Below, piece after piece: positions 7,286 to 18,563 of a stretch of 64,000 nucleotides of DNA (its first letter is position 1; every line of letters starts with the position of its first letter). Under the pieces are notes generated by a model. The model was not told the origin of the DNA, searched no databases, and saw nothing but the letters and a program-made list of their open reading frames with translations. The stretch comes from Actinomycetota bacterium (GTDB lineage Bacteria > Actinomycetota > Acidimicrobiia > Acidimicrobiales > Iamiaceae). The position numbers and the translations under genes are program-made. The stretch covers positions 169,622 through 233,621 of the forward strand of contig JACPNX010000044.1 of assembly GCA_016185275.1 (NCBI GenBank). The letters run 5' to 3'.

Positions 7286-8110
7286 GTGACGCCCGGACCC
7301 GACGGCGGTGGCCCTCGGCTCGCGGTGGCCGCGACGCCGGGCACGCCCCGGCCCACCCGGTTCGGCGTGGGTGGCGTCGTGCTGGCCGGCCACCTCGTCG
7401 AGCCGCCGTCGATCGACCCCACGCTCCCGGGCCTCGTCCTGTGCCACGGCTTCCCCCCGGCAGCGCAGCGGGCCGAGGTGGCCGCGCTCACGTTCCCGGA
7501 CCTTGCCCAGCGGATCGCCAACGAGGTCGGTTGGGTCATCCTCAGCTTCGCCTTCCGAGGGGCGGGCGAGTCGACCGGCGACTTCTCACTGGGCGGCTGG
7601 GCCGCCGACCTCGACGGTGCCATCCACCACCTGCTGGCCCAGCCCCGGGTCCACGGCGTCTGGCTCGCGGGGTTCGGGACCGGCGGGGCCCTGTCGGTGT
7701 GCGTCGGCGCGCGCCGCACCGAGGTGCGCGGCGTCGCCACGCTGGCGGCGCCGGCCGACTTCGACGACTGGGCCAGCCATCCCCGGCGGCTGCTGCAGCA
7801 CGCCAGGGAGGTCGGACTCATCCGCACGCCGGGCTACCCGGCGTCGATGGATGCGTGGTCCCGCGAGCTGCGGGCCCACCGTCCGATCCTCGCCGTGCGG
7901 GACCTCGCGCCCCGGCCGCTCATGGCGATCCATGGTTCGGAGGACGAGGCGGTCCCCAGCTTCGACGCGCGGGTGCTCTCCGACTCGCACGGATCGGCGG
8001 AGCTGCGCATCATCGCCGGCGCCGGTCACCGCCTCCGCCACGATCCCCGGGCCATGGCGATGCTGCTCGGCTGGCTGGACCGCCAGAAGCACGCGGTCAC
8101 CGGGACCTGA
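7286..8110 (+). CDS. Alpha/beta-hydrolase fold protein lacking the usual nucleophile
   Basis: 274 residues from GTG at 7286. The oxyanion region LVLCHGFPP, the strand ILSFAFRGAGESTG, the acid GSEDEAVP and the catalytic His in GAGHRLRHD fit an alpha/beta hydrolase of the dienelactone/dipeptidyl-peptidase-like type. The nucleophile elbow, normally G-x-S-x-G, reads GFGTGG, so the Ser position is Gly (codon GGG). Either the fold is kept for a non-hydrolytic role or a nearby residue substitutes. It probably shares a transcript with the small Cys protein upstream. Confidence 0.8.
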   Translation: MTPGPDGGGPRLAVAATPGTPRPTRFGVGGVVLAGHLVEPPSIDPTLPGLVLCHGFPPAAQRAEVAALTFPDLAQRIANEVGWVILSFAFRGAGESTGDFSLGGWAADLDGAIHHLLAQPRVHGVWLAGFGTGGALSVCVGARRTEVRGVATLAAPADFDDWASHPRRLLQHAREVGLIRTPGYPASMDAWSRELRAHRPILAVRDLAPRPLMAIHGSEDEAVPSFDARVLSDSHGSAELRIIAGAGHRLRHDPRAMAMLLGWLDRQKHAVTGT

Positions 8111-8174
8111 CCGGCGACCGCGCCGGCATTCGGTGAGCCGCCGCGGCCCGGAACCGCTCGCGGGTGAGCCGGGG

Positions 8175-8756
8175 TCAGTCGGCCTTGCCCTTGCCTCGCG
8201 CCTTCTGCTGCTGCTTCCAAGCGCGAACTCGGCTGAACCCCTCCCGCGAGTCGATGTCGGCCACCGAGCGGGGCTGGTCGTCCGCGAAGGGGCCGGCCGC
8301 CTGCTCCCAACCGTCGGGGCGCACGCCGAAGCGCTTGGCCAGGAGGGCGACGAAGATGCGGGCCTTCTCCTCGCCGAAGCCGGGCAGGGCGCGGAGGCGG
8401 GCGAAGAGGTCGGCGCCGCTGGCGGCGTCGCGCCAGACCGCCGCGGCGTCGCCGCCGTGGTGCTCGACCAGGTGCTGCGCGAGCGCCTGCGCCCGGCGCG
8501 CCATGGAGCCCGGGAACCGGTGCAGCGCCGGCTTCTCGGCGAAGCGCGCCTCGACCTCCTCCGTCGGCAGGGCCGCGAGCAGCCCGGGATCGAGCCGGCC
8601 GTCGAGCCGCTCGCGCAAGCGCGCCGGACCGGCGAAGGCCCACTCCATCGGGACCTGCTGGTCGAGCAGCATGCCGAGCAGGAGGGCGAACGGGTCGTCG
8701 ACGAGGAGCCGGTCCGCTGTCTCGTCGCCGGTGACGGGGAACGTCGGGCGAGCCAC
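8175..8756 (-). CDS. HhH-GPD-type base excision DNA repair protein
   Basis: 193 residues from GTG at 8756 (VARPTFPVTGD). The helix-hairpin-helix is clear: LRALPGFGEEKARIFVALLAKRFG, about residues 130-153. LLGMLLDQQVPMEWAFAGP near 26-44 is the N-terminal helix pair typical of actinobacterial HhH-GPD glycosylases of about 190 residues. It should remove damaged bases from DNA. No Cys4 iron-sulfur loop is present. TAGGCT lies 6 nt before the GTG. It is convergent with the hydrolase gene. Confidence 0.88.
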   Translation of the reverse strand: MARPTFPVTGDETADRLLVDDPFALLLGMLLDQQVPMEWAFAGPARLRERLDGRLDPGLLAALPTEEVEARFAEKPALHRFPGSMARRAQALAQHLVEHHGGDAAAVWRDAASGADLFARLRALPGFGEEKARIFVALLAKRFGVRPDGWEQAAGPFADDQPRSVADIDSREGFSRVRAWKQQQKARGKGKAD

Positions 8757-8788
8757 CCGCGCAGCCTACGAGCGGTGAAACCGGTCGG

Positions 8789-9235
8789 TCAGCGGCGGGG
8801 CAGCTTGACCACGGTCACGAAGAAGTCGTCGATGCGCCGCACCACCTCGATGAAGCGCTCGAAGTCGACCGGCTTCTGCACGTACGCGTTGGCGTGGAGG
8901 CGGTAGCTGCGCAGGATGTCCTCTTCCGCGTCGGACGTGGTGAGCACCACCACCGGGATCGAGGCGAGGGCGTCGTCGCCCTTGATGGCGGCGAGCACCT
9001 CGCGGCCGTCCTTGCGGGGCAGGTTGAGGTCGAGCAGCACGAGGTCGGGGCGGGGCGCGTCGGCGTGGCTGCCCCGGCGGCTCAGGAACTCGAGGGCCTC
9101 GACGCCGTCGCTCACGACGTGCAGGTTGTTGCGGAGCTTGAACTCCTCGAACGCCTCGCGGGTCAGCAACACGTCGCCGGGATCGTCTTCGACGAGGAGC
9201 ACCTCGATCGGTTCGATGGGCGTGTCCGGGTTCAT
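8789..9235 (-). CDS. Single-domain response regulator (Rcp1-like)
   Basis: 148 residues: only a receiver domain. [18 protein letters not shown] holds the acidic pair, [19 protein letters not shown] the phospho-acceptor Asp, [12 protein letters not shown] the switch Thr and [10 protein letters not shown] the Lys. The long insert [20 protein letters not shown] is typical of regulators paired with phytochrome-type or CHASE3 kinases. Its start (ATG, 9235) overlaps the kinase stop as ATGA, so the kinase upstream is its likely partner. It has no output domain and probably relays phosphate or binds a protein target. Confidence 0.93.
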   Translation of the reverse strand: MNPDTPIEPIEVLLVEDDPGDVLLTREAFEEFKLRNNLHVVSDGVEALEFLSRRGSHADAPRPDLVLLDLNLPRKDGREVLAAIKGDDALASIPVVVLTTSDAEEDILRSYRLHANAYVQKPVDFERFIEVVRRIDDFFVTVVKLPRR

Positions 9236-10824
9236 GCGGGCTCCGTGACGGTCTCGGTCGCTGTGGGATCGGGGGACGCGGCCTCGCCTCGAGCCGGCGC
9301 GGCGGGCAGCGTCCAGCGGAACGTCGTGCCCGCCGTGGTCGACGTGTCGAGCCACATGCGGCCCCCGTGGTGCTCGACGATCTTCCTGCACAGCGCCAGC
9401 CCGATGCCAGTGCCGTCGTACTCCTCGCGGCTGTGGAGGCGCTGGAAGATGACGAAGATCCGCTCGGCGTACTCGGGGCTGATCCCGATGCCGTCGTCGT
9501 GGCAGCTCAGCTCCCACACCGAGCCCTCGCGCCGGGCGCCGACGTGCACGTGCGGTGGCACCCCGTCGCGGCGGAACTTGACGGCGTTGCTGACGAGGTT
9601 CTGGAAGAGCTGCACGAGCAGGGAACGCTCGCCGGGCACGGTGGGCAGCGGGTCTGCGGTGACGATCGCTCCGCTCTCCTCGATGGCTGCGCCGAGCGCC
9701 CGCCGGGCCTGCTCGAGTGCCTCGGCCAGATCGACGGGCTCCGCGGGTTCCCCGAGACGTCCCACGCGCGAAAAGGCCAGCAGGTCGTTGATCAGCTGCT
9801 GCATGCGCTTGGCGCCGTCGACCGCGAAGTCGATGTACTGGTCGGCGCGCTCGTCGAGCTGGCCGGCGTAGCGCCTCTGGAGCATCTGCGTGAAGCTGGC
9901 GACCTTGCGCAGCGGCTCCTGGAGGTCGTGCGAGGCGACGTAGGCGAACTGCTCCAGGTCGCGGTTGCTGCGCTCGAGCTCGCGGCCTCGCTCCTCGGCG
10001 ACGACCAACGCTTCCTGGGCCACGGCGTGTGACTCGAGCGCCCTCGCGTACTCCGCCACGACCCGCTGTCGCATCTCTTCGACCCGCCGGCCGAGCTCGG
10101 CCACCTCCCGGGGGCCCGAGGGGCTGACCTCGTGGGCCAGGTCTCCGTCGGCGACGATCCCTGCTTCGGCGCGGAGGTCGTCGAGCGGCCGGGTGACCCA
10201 GCGGCGCAACGCGAGCGCCGACGCGGCGCCTTCGACGGCCACGGTGACGGCGAAGACCACGAGGACCACGAAGGTGTCGGCCGTGCGGCGCCGCATCGTG
10301 GTCACTGCGGACGCCCGCTGCTTCACAAGGTCGGCCTTCAGCTCGGCGTTGGCCCGGCGGACGCCGTCGAACCCCCGCTGGCTCGCCCGCGCGTCGTCCA
10401 CGGGCCGGGGACCGAGGCCGCGGCCGGCCACCGTCGCCCTCATCGGTTCCGCCACGGTCGATCGCCACCGCTGCTCGGCCCGGATCACGGCGGCGACGTC
10501 GGCGCGCAGGCTCGGGTCGTCGCCCACGGCGCGCTCCAAGGCCGCGACCAGCGGGGCCTGCCGCCGCCGGCCGTCGACGTAGGGCTGGAGTAGGCGGCTG
10601 TCGCCGGACAGGACGTACTCGCGTATGCCGGTCTCCTGGTCGAGCAGCACCTGGAACACGCTGTCGGCTCGGCGGAGCCGGGAGAAGTACGTGTCGGTCA
10701 CCTCGCGCTGCGCGCCCCTGGCGCGGGCCTGCGCGACCGCAGCGACGGCGATGAACGCGACCGTGGATGCTCCGACGAAGGTCAGCAGCACGGCGAGTCG
10801 CCGCCTGAGCGACCAGCGGATCAC
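9232..10824 (-). CDS. CHASE3-HAMP sensor histidine kinase
   Basis: 530 residues from GTG at 10824, which overlaps the upstream gene stop as GTGA. Order: membrane helix (10-35); an extracytoplasmic CHASE3-like helical sensor ([21 protein letters not shown]); a second membrane helix near 185; HAMP ([23 protein letters not shown]); coiled coil; HisKA with His in [17 protein letters not shown]; and HATPase_c with N-box [13 protein letters not shown] and G-boxes [11 protein letters not shown] and [12 protein letters not shown]. The SHDLQEPL type of H-box is seen in kinases paired with Rcp1-like regulators. The ligand is unknown. Confidence 0.92.
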   Translation of the reverse strand: MIRWSLRRRLAVLLTFVGASTVAFIAVAAVAQARARGAQREVTDTYFSRLRRADSVFQVLLDQETGIREYVLSGDSRLLQPYVDGRRRQAPLVAALERAVGDDPSLRADVAAVIRAEQRWRSTVAEPMRATVAGRGLGPRPVDDARASQRGFDGVRRANAELKADLVKQRASAVTTMRRRTADTFVVLVVFAVTVAVEGAASALALRRWVTRPLDDLRAEAGIVADGDLAHEVSPSGPREVAELGRRVEEMRQRVVAEYARALESHAVAQEALVVAEERGRELERSNRDLEQFAYVASHDLQEPLRKVASFTQMLQRRYAGQLDERADQYIDFAVDGAKRMQQLINDLLAFSRVGRLGEPAEPVDLAEALEQARRALGAAIEESGAIVTADPLPTVPGERSLLVQLFQNLVSNAVKFRRDGVPPHVHVGARREGSVWELSCHDDGIGISPEYAERIFVIFQRLHSREEYDGTGIGLALCRKIVEHHGGRMWLDTSTTAGTTFRWTLPAAPARGEAASPDPTATETVTEPA

Positions 10825-12026
10825 GTGCCGGCGGGCGTGGTGAGGACCAGGATGGCGCGGTCGTCGTTGGCCGCTGCATCGGTGAGGCGGGACACCTCGT
10901 GGATCACGGCGTCGACGAGGGATTCGACCGATGCGTGGTCGGCCCGCAGCCCGGCCACGAGGTCGCGCAGCCCCGCGTCGCCCAGCCGGTCGCTGGTCCC
11001 GGCGATGCGCTCCTCGACGAGGCCGTCGGTGTAGAGCAGCAGCGACGAACCCGGGCCCAGGTCGACCTCGGCCGGCTTCCACGACTGGTCGGCCAGCATG
11101 CCGAGGGCCGGGCCGGCGGAGTGGGCGGTGACGACGTCCACGCTCGTGCCGTCGACGAGCAGTGGGCGGGGGTGGCCCGCCAACCACAGCCGCGCCGAGG
11201 CCCGGTCGGCGGCCAGCTCGACCATGCACACGGTGGCGAAGATCTCGGCCGCCCGGCGCTCGGCCACGAGGGTGTGCTCGAGGCTGGGCAGGATGACGTC
11301 GGCCTCGATGCCGGTGGCCAGCACGAGGGTGCGCCACGCGATCCGCAGCGCCACGCCGAGGGCGGCCTCGTCGGGCCCGTGGCCGGCCACGTCGCCGATC
11401 ACGCCGAAGATCCGACCGTCCTCGCACTCCACCACGTCGTAGAAGTCGCCTCCGAGGAGGCTGTGGCGGCCGGGCCGGTAGCGGCTCACCAGTCCGACGT
11501 CGGCCGAGGTCACGAGCGGCAGCGGCAGCAGGTTCCGCTCGAGGCGGCGGTTCTCGACGGCCTGGAGCTCCGCGGCGAGCAACCGGCGGCGGGTCTCGTC
11601 GGCACGCTTGCGCTCGATCGCGTAGCGCACGGCGCGGGCCAGCAGGTTGCCCTCGATCTCGTCCTTGACGAGGTAGTCCTGGGCGCCGGCGGTCACCGCG
11701 GCCACACCCCGGTGCTCGTCCACCAGGCCGGTGAGGACGAGCACGGCGAGGTGCGGCGCCGCCGCCGCCAGGCGCTCCAGGCCGGCCAGGCCGGTGGAGT
11801 CGGGCAGGCCGAGGTCGAGCAGCACGCAGTCGACACCGGCCAGCACGTGCAGGGCGTCGCCGATGCTGCGAGCCCGGCGGACCGTCAGCTCGGGCGCGGC
11901 GATCTCGAGGAGGTCGTGCACGAGCACGGCGTCGCCGTCGTCGTCTTCGACCAGCAGGACCGTGGTGCGACCCGGCGGCACGACGAGGCCGGGGCGGCCT
12001 TCGGTGGGCCGCACGACGTCGCTCAC
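10821..12026 (-). CDS. Response regulator with PP2C/SpoIIE phosphatase output
   Basis: About 401 residues from GTG at 12026 ([10 protein letters not shown]); an ATG at 12059 would add 11 residues. A receiver domain ([19 protein letters not shown], phospho-Asp in [11 protein letters not shown], Lys in [11 protein letters not shown]) is joined by a helical linker to a SpoIIE-type Ser/Thr phosphatase ([55 protein letters not shown]). Such proteins dephosphorylate anti-anti-sigma factors in partner-switching pathways, as RsbU and RssB-like regulators do. It heads the coupled operon with the kinase and single receiver, so it likely receives phosphate from that kinase. Confidence 0.92.
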   Translation of the reverse strand: MSDVVRPTEGRPGLVVPPGRTTVLLVEDDDGDAVLVHDLLEIAAPELTVRRARSIGDALHVLAGVDCVLLDLGLPDSTGLAGLERLAAAAPHLAVLVLTGLVDEHRGVAAVTAGAQDYLVKDEIEGNLLARAVRYAIERKRADETRRRLLAAELQAVENRRLERNLLPLPLVTSADVGLVSRYRPGRHSLLGGDFYDVVECEDGRIFGVIGDVAGHGPDEAALGVALRIAWRTLVLATGIEADVILPSLEHTLVAERRAAEIFATVCMVELAADRASARLWLAGHPRPLLVDGTSVDVVTAHSAGPALGMLADQSWKPAEVDLGPGSSLLLYTDGLVEERIAGTSDRLGDAGLRDLVAGLRADHASVESLVDAVIHEVSRLTDAAANDDRAILVLTTPAGT

Positions 12027-12105
12027 GTCCCCGCGCCCCCGTGTCGCACGGCGATGCATCGTAGGGCAGGGTCGGACGATCGCCCCGCGCGCGGGCCGCC
12101 GTCGG

Positions 12106-14814
<2,709 letters not shown>

Positions 14815-14936
14815 GTCTCCAGGCTCTCACCGGATCGTCCGTTCCACACCCGTAGCGGACCGAAGGATCGGCAGGCGGCGCGGCGCATCCCGCCGGCGGC
14901 GCGGGCGCACCGGTCGCAGGCGGTCAGACTGGCGCC

Positions 14937-16085
14937 ATGCCCCCCGGCCGACGCACCTCCCCGCGGCCTGCCCGCCCGCCGGTTGCACCCCGCGCCGGTG
15001 CGACGACCGTGTACACCGACGGCGCCTGCGCCGGCAATCCCGGCCCCGGGGGCTGGGCGTGGGCCGTGCCGGGCGGTGCCTGGGCGAGCGGCTACGAGAA
15101 CCCGAGCACCAATCAGCGCATGGAGCTGGCCGCCGTCCTGGATGCCCTGCGGTCGCTCGACGGTCCCGTGCACGTCATCAGCGACTCGACGTACGTCGTC
15201 AACTGCTTCCGGGACGGGTGGTGGGAGGGCTGGCTGCGGCGAGGCTGGACCAACAGCGCGAAGCAGCCCGTCGCCAACCGGGACCTGTGGGAACCCCTCG
15301 TTGCCCTCTACCGCGAGCGCGGCGGTCTGCGCGGCGAGGTGACCTTCGACTGGGTGAAGGGCCACAGCGGCGACGCCATGAACGACCTCGTCGACCGGTT
15401 GGCGGTGGCGGCTGCCGCCGGCCAGGTGGCCGGGCGGGGCGACGCGCCTCCCGATCCCGACGCGCTCGGGCCGCCCGACGACGTGGTGGGTCGCGGCCCA
15501 GCCTCCGGCGGTACAGCGCCCGACGGCGTGACCGGCCGCCCTACCCCCGGCGGCGCACCGCCGGACCCGCGGGTGCCGGAGGGTCACCGGGTCGCGGTCT
15601 TCGGGCACCGCCCGCCCGAGCTCGGCGGGTACGACCCCAACCCGGTGAGCGATGCCGTGCGGCGGCGGATGGCCGAGGTGCTGGCGGCGAAGGCCAGGCT
15701 CGACGCGGGGCTGGTGGTGCTGACCGGCCTGCGCCTCGGGGCGGAGATGCTGGGCGCGGAGGCGGCGGCCGAGGCCGGCGTGCCCTACGTGGCCGTGCTG
15801 CCGTACCCGTCGCCGGAGTCGGTCTGGCCTCCGGACACGCAGCAGCGGTTCCGCATCCTGCTCGACGGTGCCCGCGCCGTCGTGACGCTCGAGCGCAAGG
15901 CCCCGGCCTCGAAGGACGACGCCCGCCAGGCGCTGACCCGGCGGGACGCCTGGCTGGTCCGCCACGCGGACGAGGCGATCCTCGTGCGCCGCTCGTCGGA
16001 CGCGACGCTGGCCCGCCTCGCCCGCAGCCTCGAGGACCACCTCGGCGACGACGTGTGGCTCATCGACCCGGACGAGCTGAGGTGA
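14937..16085 (+). CDS. Ribonuclease HI fused to a SLOG (YpsA-like) domain
   Basis: 382 residues. Residues about 21-155 are RNase HI: TVYTDGACAGNPGPGGWAW (first Asp), NQRMELAAVLDAL (Glu), VISDSTYVVNCFRDGW (Asp) and WVKGHSGDAMNDLVDRLA (His/Asp). It should cut RNA in RNA-DNA hybrids. A linker rich in Pro/Gly/Ala leads to residues about 218-382, beginning HRVAVFGHRPPELGGYD. These look like the DUF1273/YpsA branch of the SLOG superfamily, Rossmann-like nucleotide binders (LTGLRLGAEMLGAEAAAEAGV). The pairing is unusual. The start is ATG at 14937; no strong promoter is seen. Confidence 0.88.
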   Translation: MPPGRRTSPRPARPPVAPRAGATTVYTDGACAGNPGPGGWAWAVPGGAWASGYENPSTNQRMELAAVLDALRSLDGPVHVISDSTYVVNCFRDGWWEGWLRRGWTNSAKQPVANRDLWEPLVALYRERGGLRGEVTFDWVKGHSGDAMNDLVDRLAVAAAAGQVAGRGDAPPDPDALGPPDDVVGRGPASGGTAPDGVTGRPTPGGAPPDPRVPEGHRVAVFGHRPPELGGYDPNPVSDAVRRRMAEVLAAKARLDAGLVVLTGLRLGAEMLGAEAAAEAGVPYVAVLPYPSPESVWPPDTQQRFRILLDGARAVVTLERKAPASKDDARQALTRRDAWLVRHADEAILVRRSSDATLARLARSLEDHLGDDVWLIDPDELR

Positions 16086-16147
16086 CCGGGGCCGCCCCGC
16101 CGCGCACCTGCGCCCGCCGCACCGGCCCGCCGCTACGGTCGTCGCTG

Positions 16148-17998
16148 ATGCGGGTCGGCGTCGACACCGGCGGCACGTTCACCGACGTGGTCGACGATCA
16201 GGGGCGAGTGGCGAAGGTGCCGTCCACCCCGCGGGACCCGGCGGCTGCCGTCGTCGCCGCGGTGGCCGGTCTGGAGCCGGACGTGCTGGCCCACGGCACC
16301 ACCGTGGCGACCAACGCGCTGCTCGAGCGGCGGGGTTCCGACGTCGCGCTGATCACCAACGAGGGCTTGGCCGACGTGATCGAGATCGCCCGCCAGGACC
16401 GTCCGTCGCTCTACGACACGTGGGCCGACCGGCCCGAGGCGCTGGTCGTGCGGAGCCGCCGCTTCGAGGTGGCCGGCCGCCTCGACGCGAAGGGCTTCGA
16501 GATCGAACCGTTCGACGTCGAAGCGATCGACCGGCTCGACGTGGGCGGTGCGACGGCGGTCGCGGTGTGCCTCCTTCACGCCGATCTCGACGCGTCGCAC
16601 GAGCGCGCCGCGGCGGATCGCCTGCGCCGCCGGGGGCTCGACGTCACGTGCTCCCACGAGGTGTCGCCCGAGTTCCGCGAGTACGAGCGCACGGTCACCA
16701 CCGTGGTGAACGCCTACGTCCGCGGACCGTGCCGGAGCTACCTCACGCGCTTGGCGGACGTGGCGCCGACGGTGCTCGTCATGACCTCGGCCGGCGGCCT
16801 CGTGCCCGTCTCCCGCGGCGCCGAGCTGCCCGCGGCGCTGCTCCTGTCGGGGCCGGCGGGAGGGGTGGCCGCCGCGGCCGCGGTGGCTCAGGCGTGCGGC
16901 TTCCCGGACGTCGTCACCTTCGACATGGGCGGCACGTCGACCGATGTGTGCCTCGTCCAGGGAGGGGTACCCGCGCCCGCGGGCGAGCGGGAGGTCGGCC
17001 GGTTCCCGGTGCGGCTCCCGTCCCTCGACGTCCACACCATCGGCGCCGGCGGGGGTTCCATCGCCGGGATCGATCCAGGAGGCGCGCTGGTCGTTGGTCC
17101 GGCCAGCGCGGGAGCCGTTCCCGGTCCGGCGTGCTACGGACTCGGCGGCGAGCGCCCGACCGTGACCGACGCCGACCTCGTGGCCGGCCGGTTGCCCGAC
17201 GGGGTGGCGCTGCCGGGCATCGGTGCGCTCGATCGGGCGGCCGCCGAGCGGGCGCTCGGCGCCGCCGGCGTGACCGCGCAGGGCGTGCTCCGGGTCGTCG
17301 ACGCCAACATGGAGCGCGCCGTCCGCCAGGTGTCGGTGGCACGCGGCGTCGACCCTCGCGGCCTCGCGCTCGTCGCCTTCGGGGGGGCGGGGCCGCTGCA
17401 CGCCTGCTCGCTGGCCGATTCGCTGGGGATGAGGACGGTGATCGTGCCGCCCCGTGCGGGCGTGCTCTCCGCGGTGGGCCCGCGGTGCGGGCCCCGGCAG
17501 GAGGACCGGGTGCGCTCGTGGCGGGACCCGCGCGACCACGCCGGCCTCGAGGACGCTCTCGCCTCGCTGGCCCACGACGCGCTCGCTGCGCTCGGCGCCG
17601 TCGCCCCGGACGGCGCGAGCGGAGCCGTCGGTGCGCACGGCGCGGTCGGCGCGGTTGGCGCGGTTGGCGCGGTGGAGATCGTCACCGCCCTGGACTGCCG
17701 CTACGCAGGCCAGAGCCACGAGCTCCGGGTGCCGTCGGTGGCCGCGTTCGCCGGCGAGCACCGCGCCCGCAACGGTTACGACCGGCCCGGCACCCCGGTC
17801 GAGGTCGTCGCCGTGCGGGCGACCGCGCGGGTGCCGGCGCCGGTCGCCGTGCGCGACCTGCCCCCGGTACCACGCCCGACGGTGATCGGCCCGGCGGTGC
17901 TGGCGGAGCACGACTGCACCGTCTGGGTGCCCGGCGGCTGGCGGGGTGAGCCGGATGTGTCCACCGGTGCTCTCGTGCTGCGGCGCGTCAGCGGGTGA
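16148..17998 (+). CDS. hyuA: Hydantoinase/oxoprolinase subunit A (HyuA-like)
   Basis: 616 residues from ATG at 16148, preceded by TACGGT (16134-16139) 8 nt upstream. ASKHA-fold motifs are intact: VGVDTGGTFTDVV at the N-terminus, HGTTVATNALLER, TFDMGGTSTDVCLV near 258, HTIGAGGGSIAGID near 297 and FGGAGPLHACSLADSLG. The family hydrolyses N-methylhydantoin, 5-oxoproline or related cyclic amides with ATP, paired with HyuB. A short Gly-Ala-Val insertion (GAVGAVGAVGAV, near 17640-17670) is encoded by 9-bp repeats. The true substrate cannot be told from sequence. Confidence 0.9.
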   Translation: MRVGVDTGGTFTDVVDDQGRVAKVPSTPRDPAAAVVAAVAGLEPDVLAHGTTVATNALLERRGSDVALITNEGLADVIEIARQDRPSLYDTWADRPEALVVRSRRFEVAGRLDAKGFEIEPFDVEAIDRLDVGGATAVAVCLLHADLDASHERAAADRLRRRGLDVTCSHEVSPEFREYERTVTTVVNAYVRGPCRSYLTRLADVAPTVLVMTSAGGLVPVSRGAELPAALLLSGPAGGVAAAAAVAQACGFPDVVTFDMGGTSTDVCLVQGGVPAPAGEREVGRFPVRLPSLDVHTIGAGGGSIAGIDPGGALVVGPASAGAVPGPACYGLGGERPTVTDADLVAGRLPDGVALPGIGALDRAAAERALGAAGVTAQGVLRVVDANMERAVRQVSVARGVDPRGLALVAFGGAGPLHACSLADSLGMRTVIVPPRAGVLSAVGPRCGPRQEDRVRSWRDPRDHAGLEDALASLAHDALAALGAVAPDGASGAVGAHGAVGAVGAVGAVEIVTALDCRYAGQSHELRVPSVAAFAGEHRARNGYDRPGTPVEVVAVRATARVPAPVAVRDLPPVPRPTVIGPAVLAEHDCTVWVPGGWRGEPDVSTGALVLRRVSG

Positions 17999-18476
17999 GG
18001 GCGATGGCCGTGAGCGATATCGAGGTCATCGTCGCCAATGCGGCGATGAGGCCCAGCATCAACGTCCGCGTCTGCTCCCGGATGGCGGTGTGCAGCTCCG
18101 CTCGCACGGCGTTGGCCGCGGATTCGATGCTGTGGTCGACGGTCTCGAACCTGGCCTTCGTGCGTTCTTCGAGGCCGTGCAGTTCGTCCGCAACCGCCTG
18201 GAACCGGAGATCCATGCGTTCTTCGAGGCCGTGCAGTTCGTCTGCAACAGCCTGGAACCGGAGGTCCATGCGTTCTTCGAGGCGCTGCAAGTCTCCTGCG
18301 GTCGCCTGGAACCGGAGGTCCATGCGTTCTTCGAGGCCGTGCAGATCCGACTTGGTGGCGACGTCGGCCCATCCGACGGGTGGGAGCATCTCCATGAGGT
18401 GGTCGGCTCGTTCGGATCCCAGCAGCGATTCGAAGGCCAGGTACAAGTCGTGCCTGGCGCGCTCGTCGATGGACAT
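17988..18476 (-). CDS. Coiled-coil protein with C-terminal membrane anchor (copy 1)
   Basis: 162 residues from ATG at 18476. After a conserved N-terminal domain (DERARHDLYLAFESLLG, MEMLPPVGWADVATKSDL), an 18-residue unit built on LEERMDLRFQAVADELHG repeats about three and a half times. It predicts a coiled coil; the DNA shows a 54-bp tandem repeat. The C-terminus is a single hydrophobic helix (LMLGLIAALATMTSISLTAIAL). The gene lies on the strand opposite hyuA and hyuB and overlaps the hyuA 3' end by 11 bp. A paralogue lies at 21853-22284 with the same leader. I do not know a function; an oligomeric membrane scaffold is one guess. Confidence 0.8.
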   Translation of the reverse strand: MSIDERARHDLYLAFESLLGSERADHLMEMLPPVGWADVATKSDLHGLEERMDLRFQATAGDLQRLEERMDLRFQAVADELHGLEERMDLRFQAVADELHGLEERTKARFETVDHSIESAANAVRAELHTAIREQTRTLMLGLIAALATMTSISLTAIALTR

Positions 18477-18547
18477 GGCGTGCTCCCGTGCAGGTGATCC
18501 TGTGCGGAAGGCGCGTGCCCGCCTCCGATGGCGTGTGGCCGACGGTA
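18477..18547 (-). promoter_or_regulatory. Promoter and leader hairpin of coiled-coil gene 1
   Basis: On the minus strand TACCGT (18547-18542) serves as a -10 hexamer. Then, 15 nt on, comes a stem with arms at 18526-18520 and 18513-18506, loop GGCACG, followed by a GGGAG Shine-Dalgarno. The same order and near-identical sequence precede the paralogue at 22284, so the leader is conserved between copies. Confidence 0.6.
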
Positions 18548-18563
18548 GCAGCCGGGTGGGACG

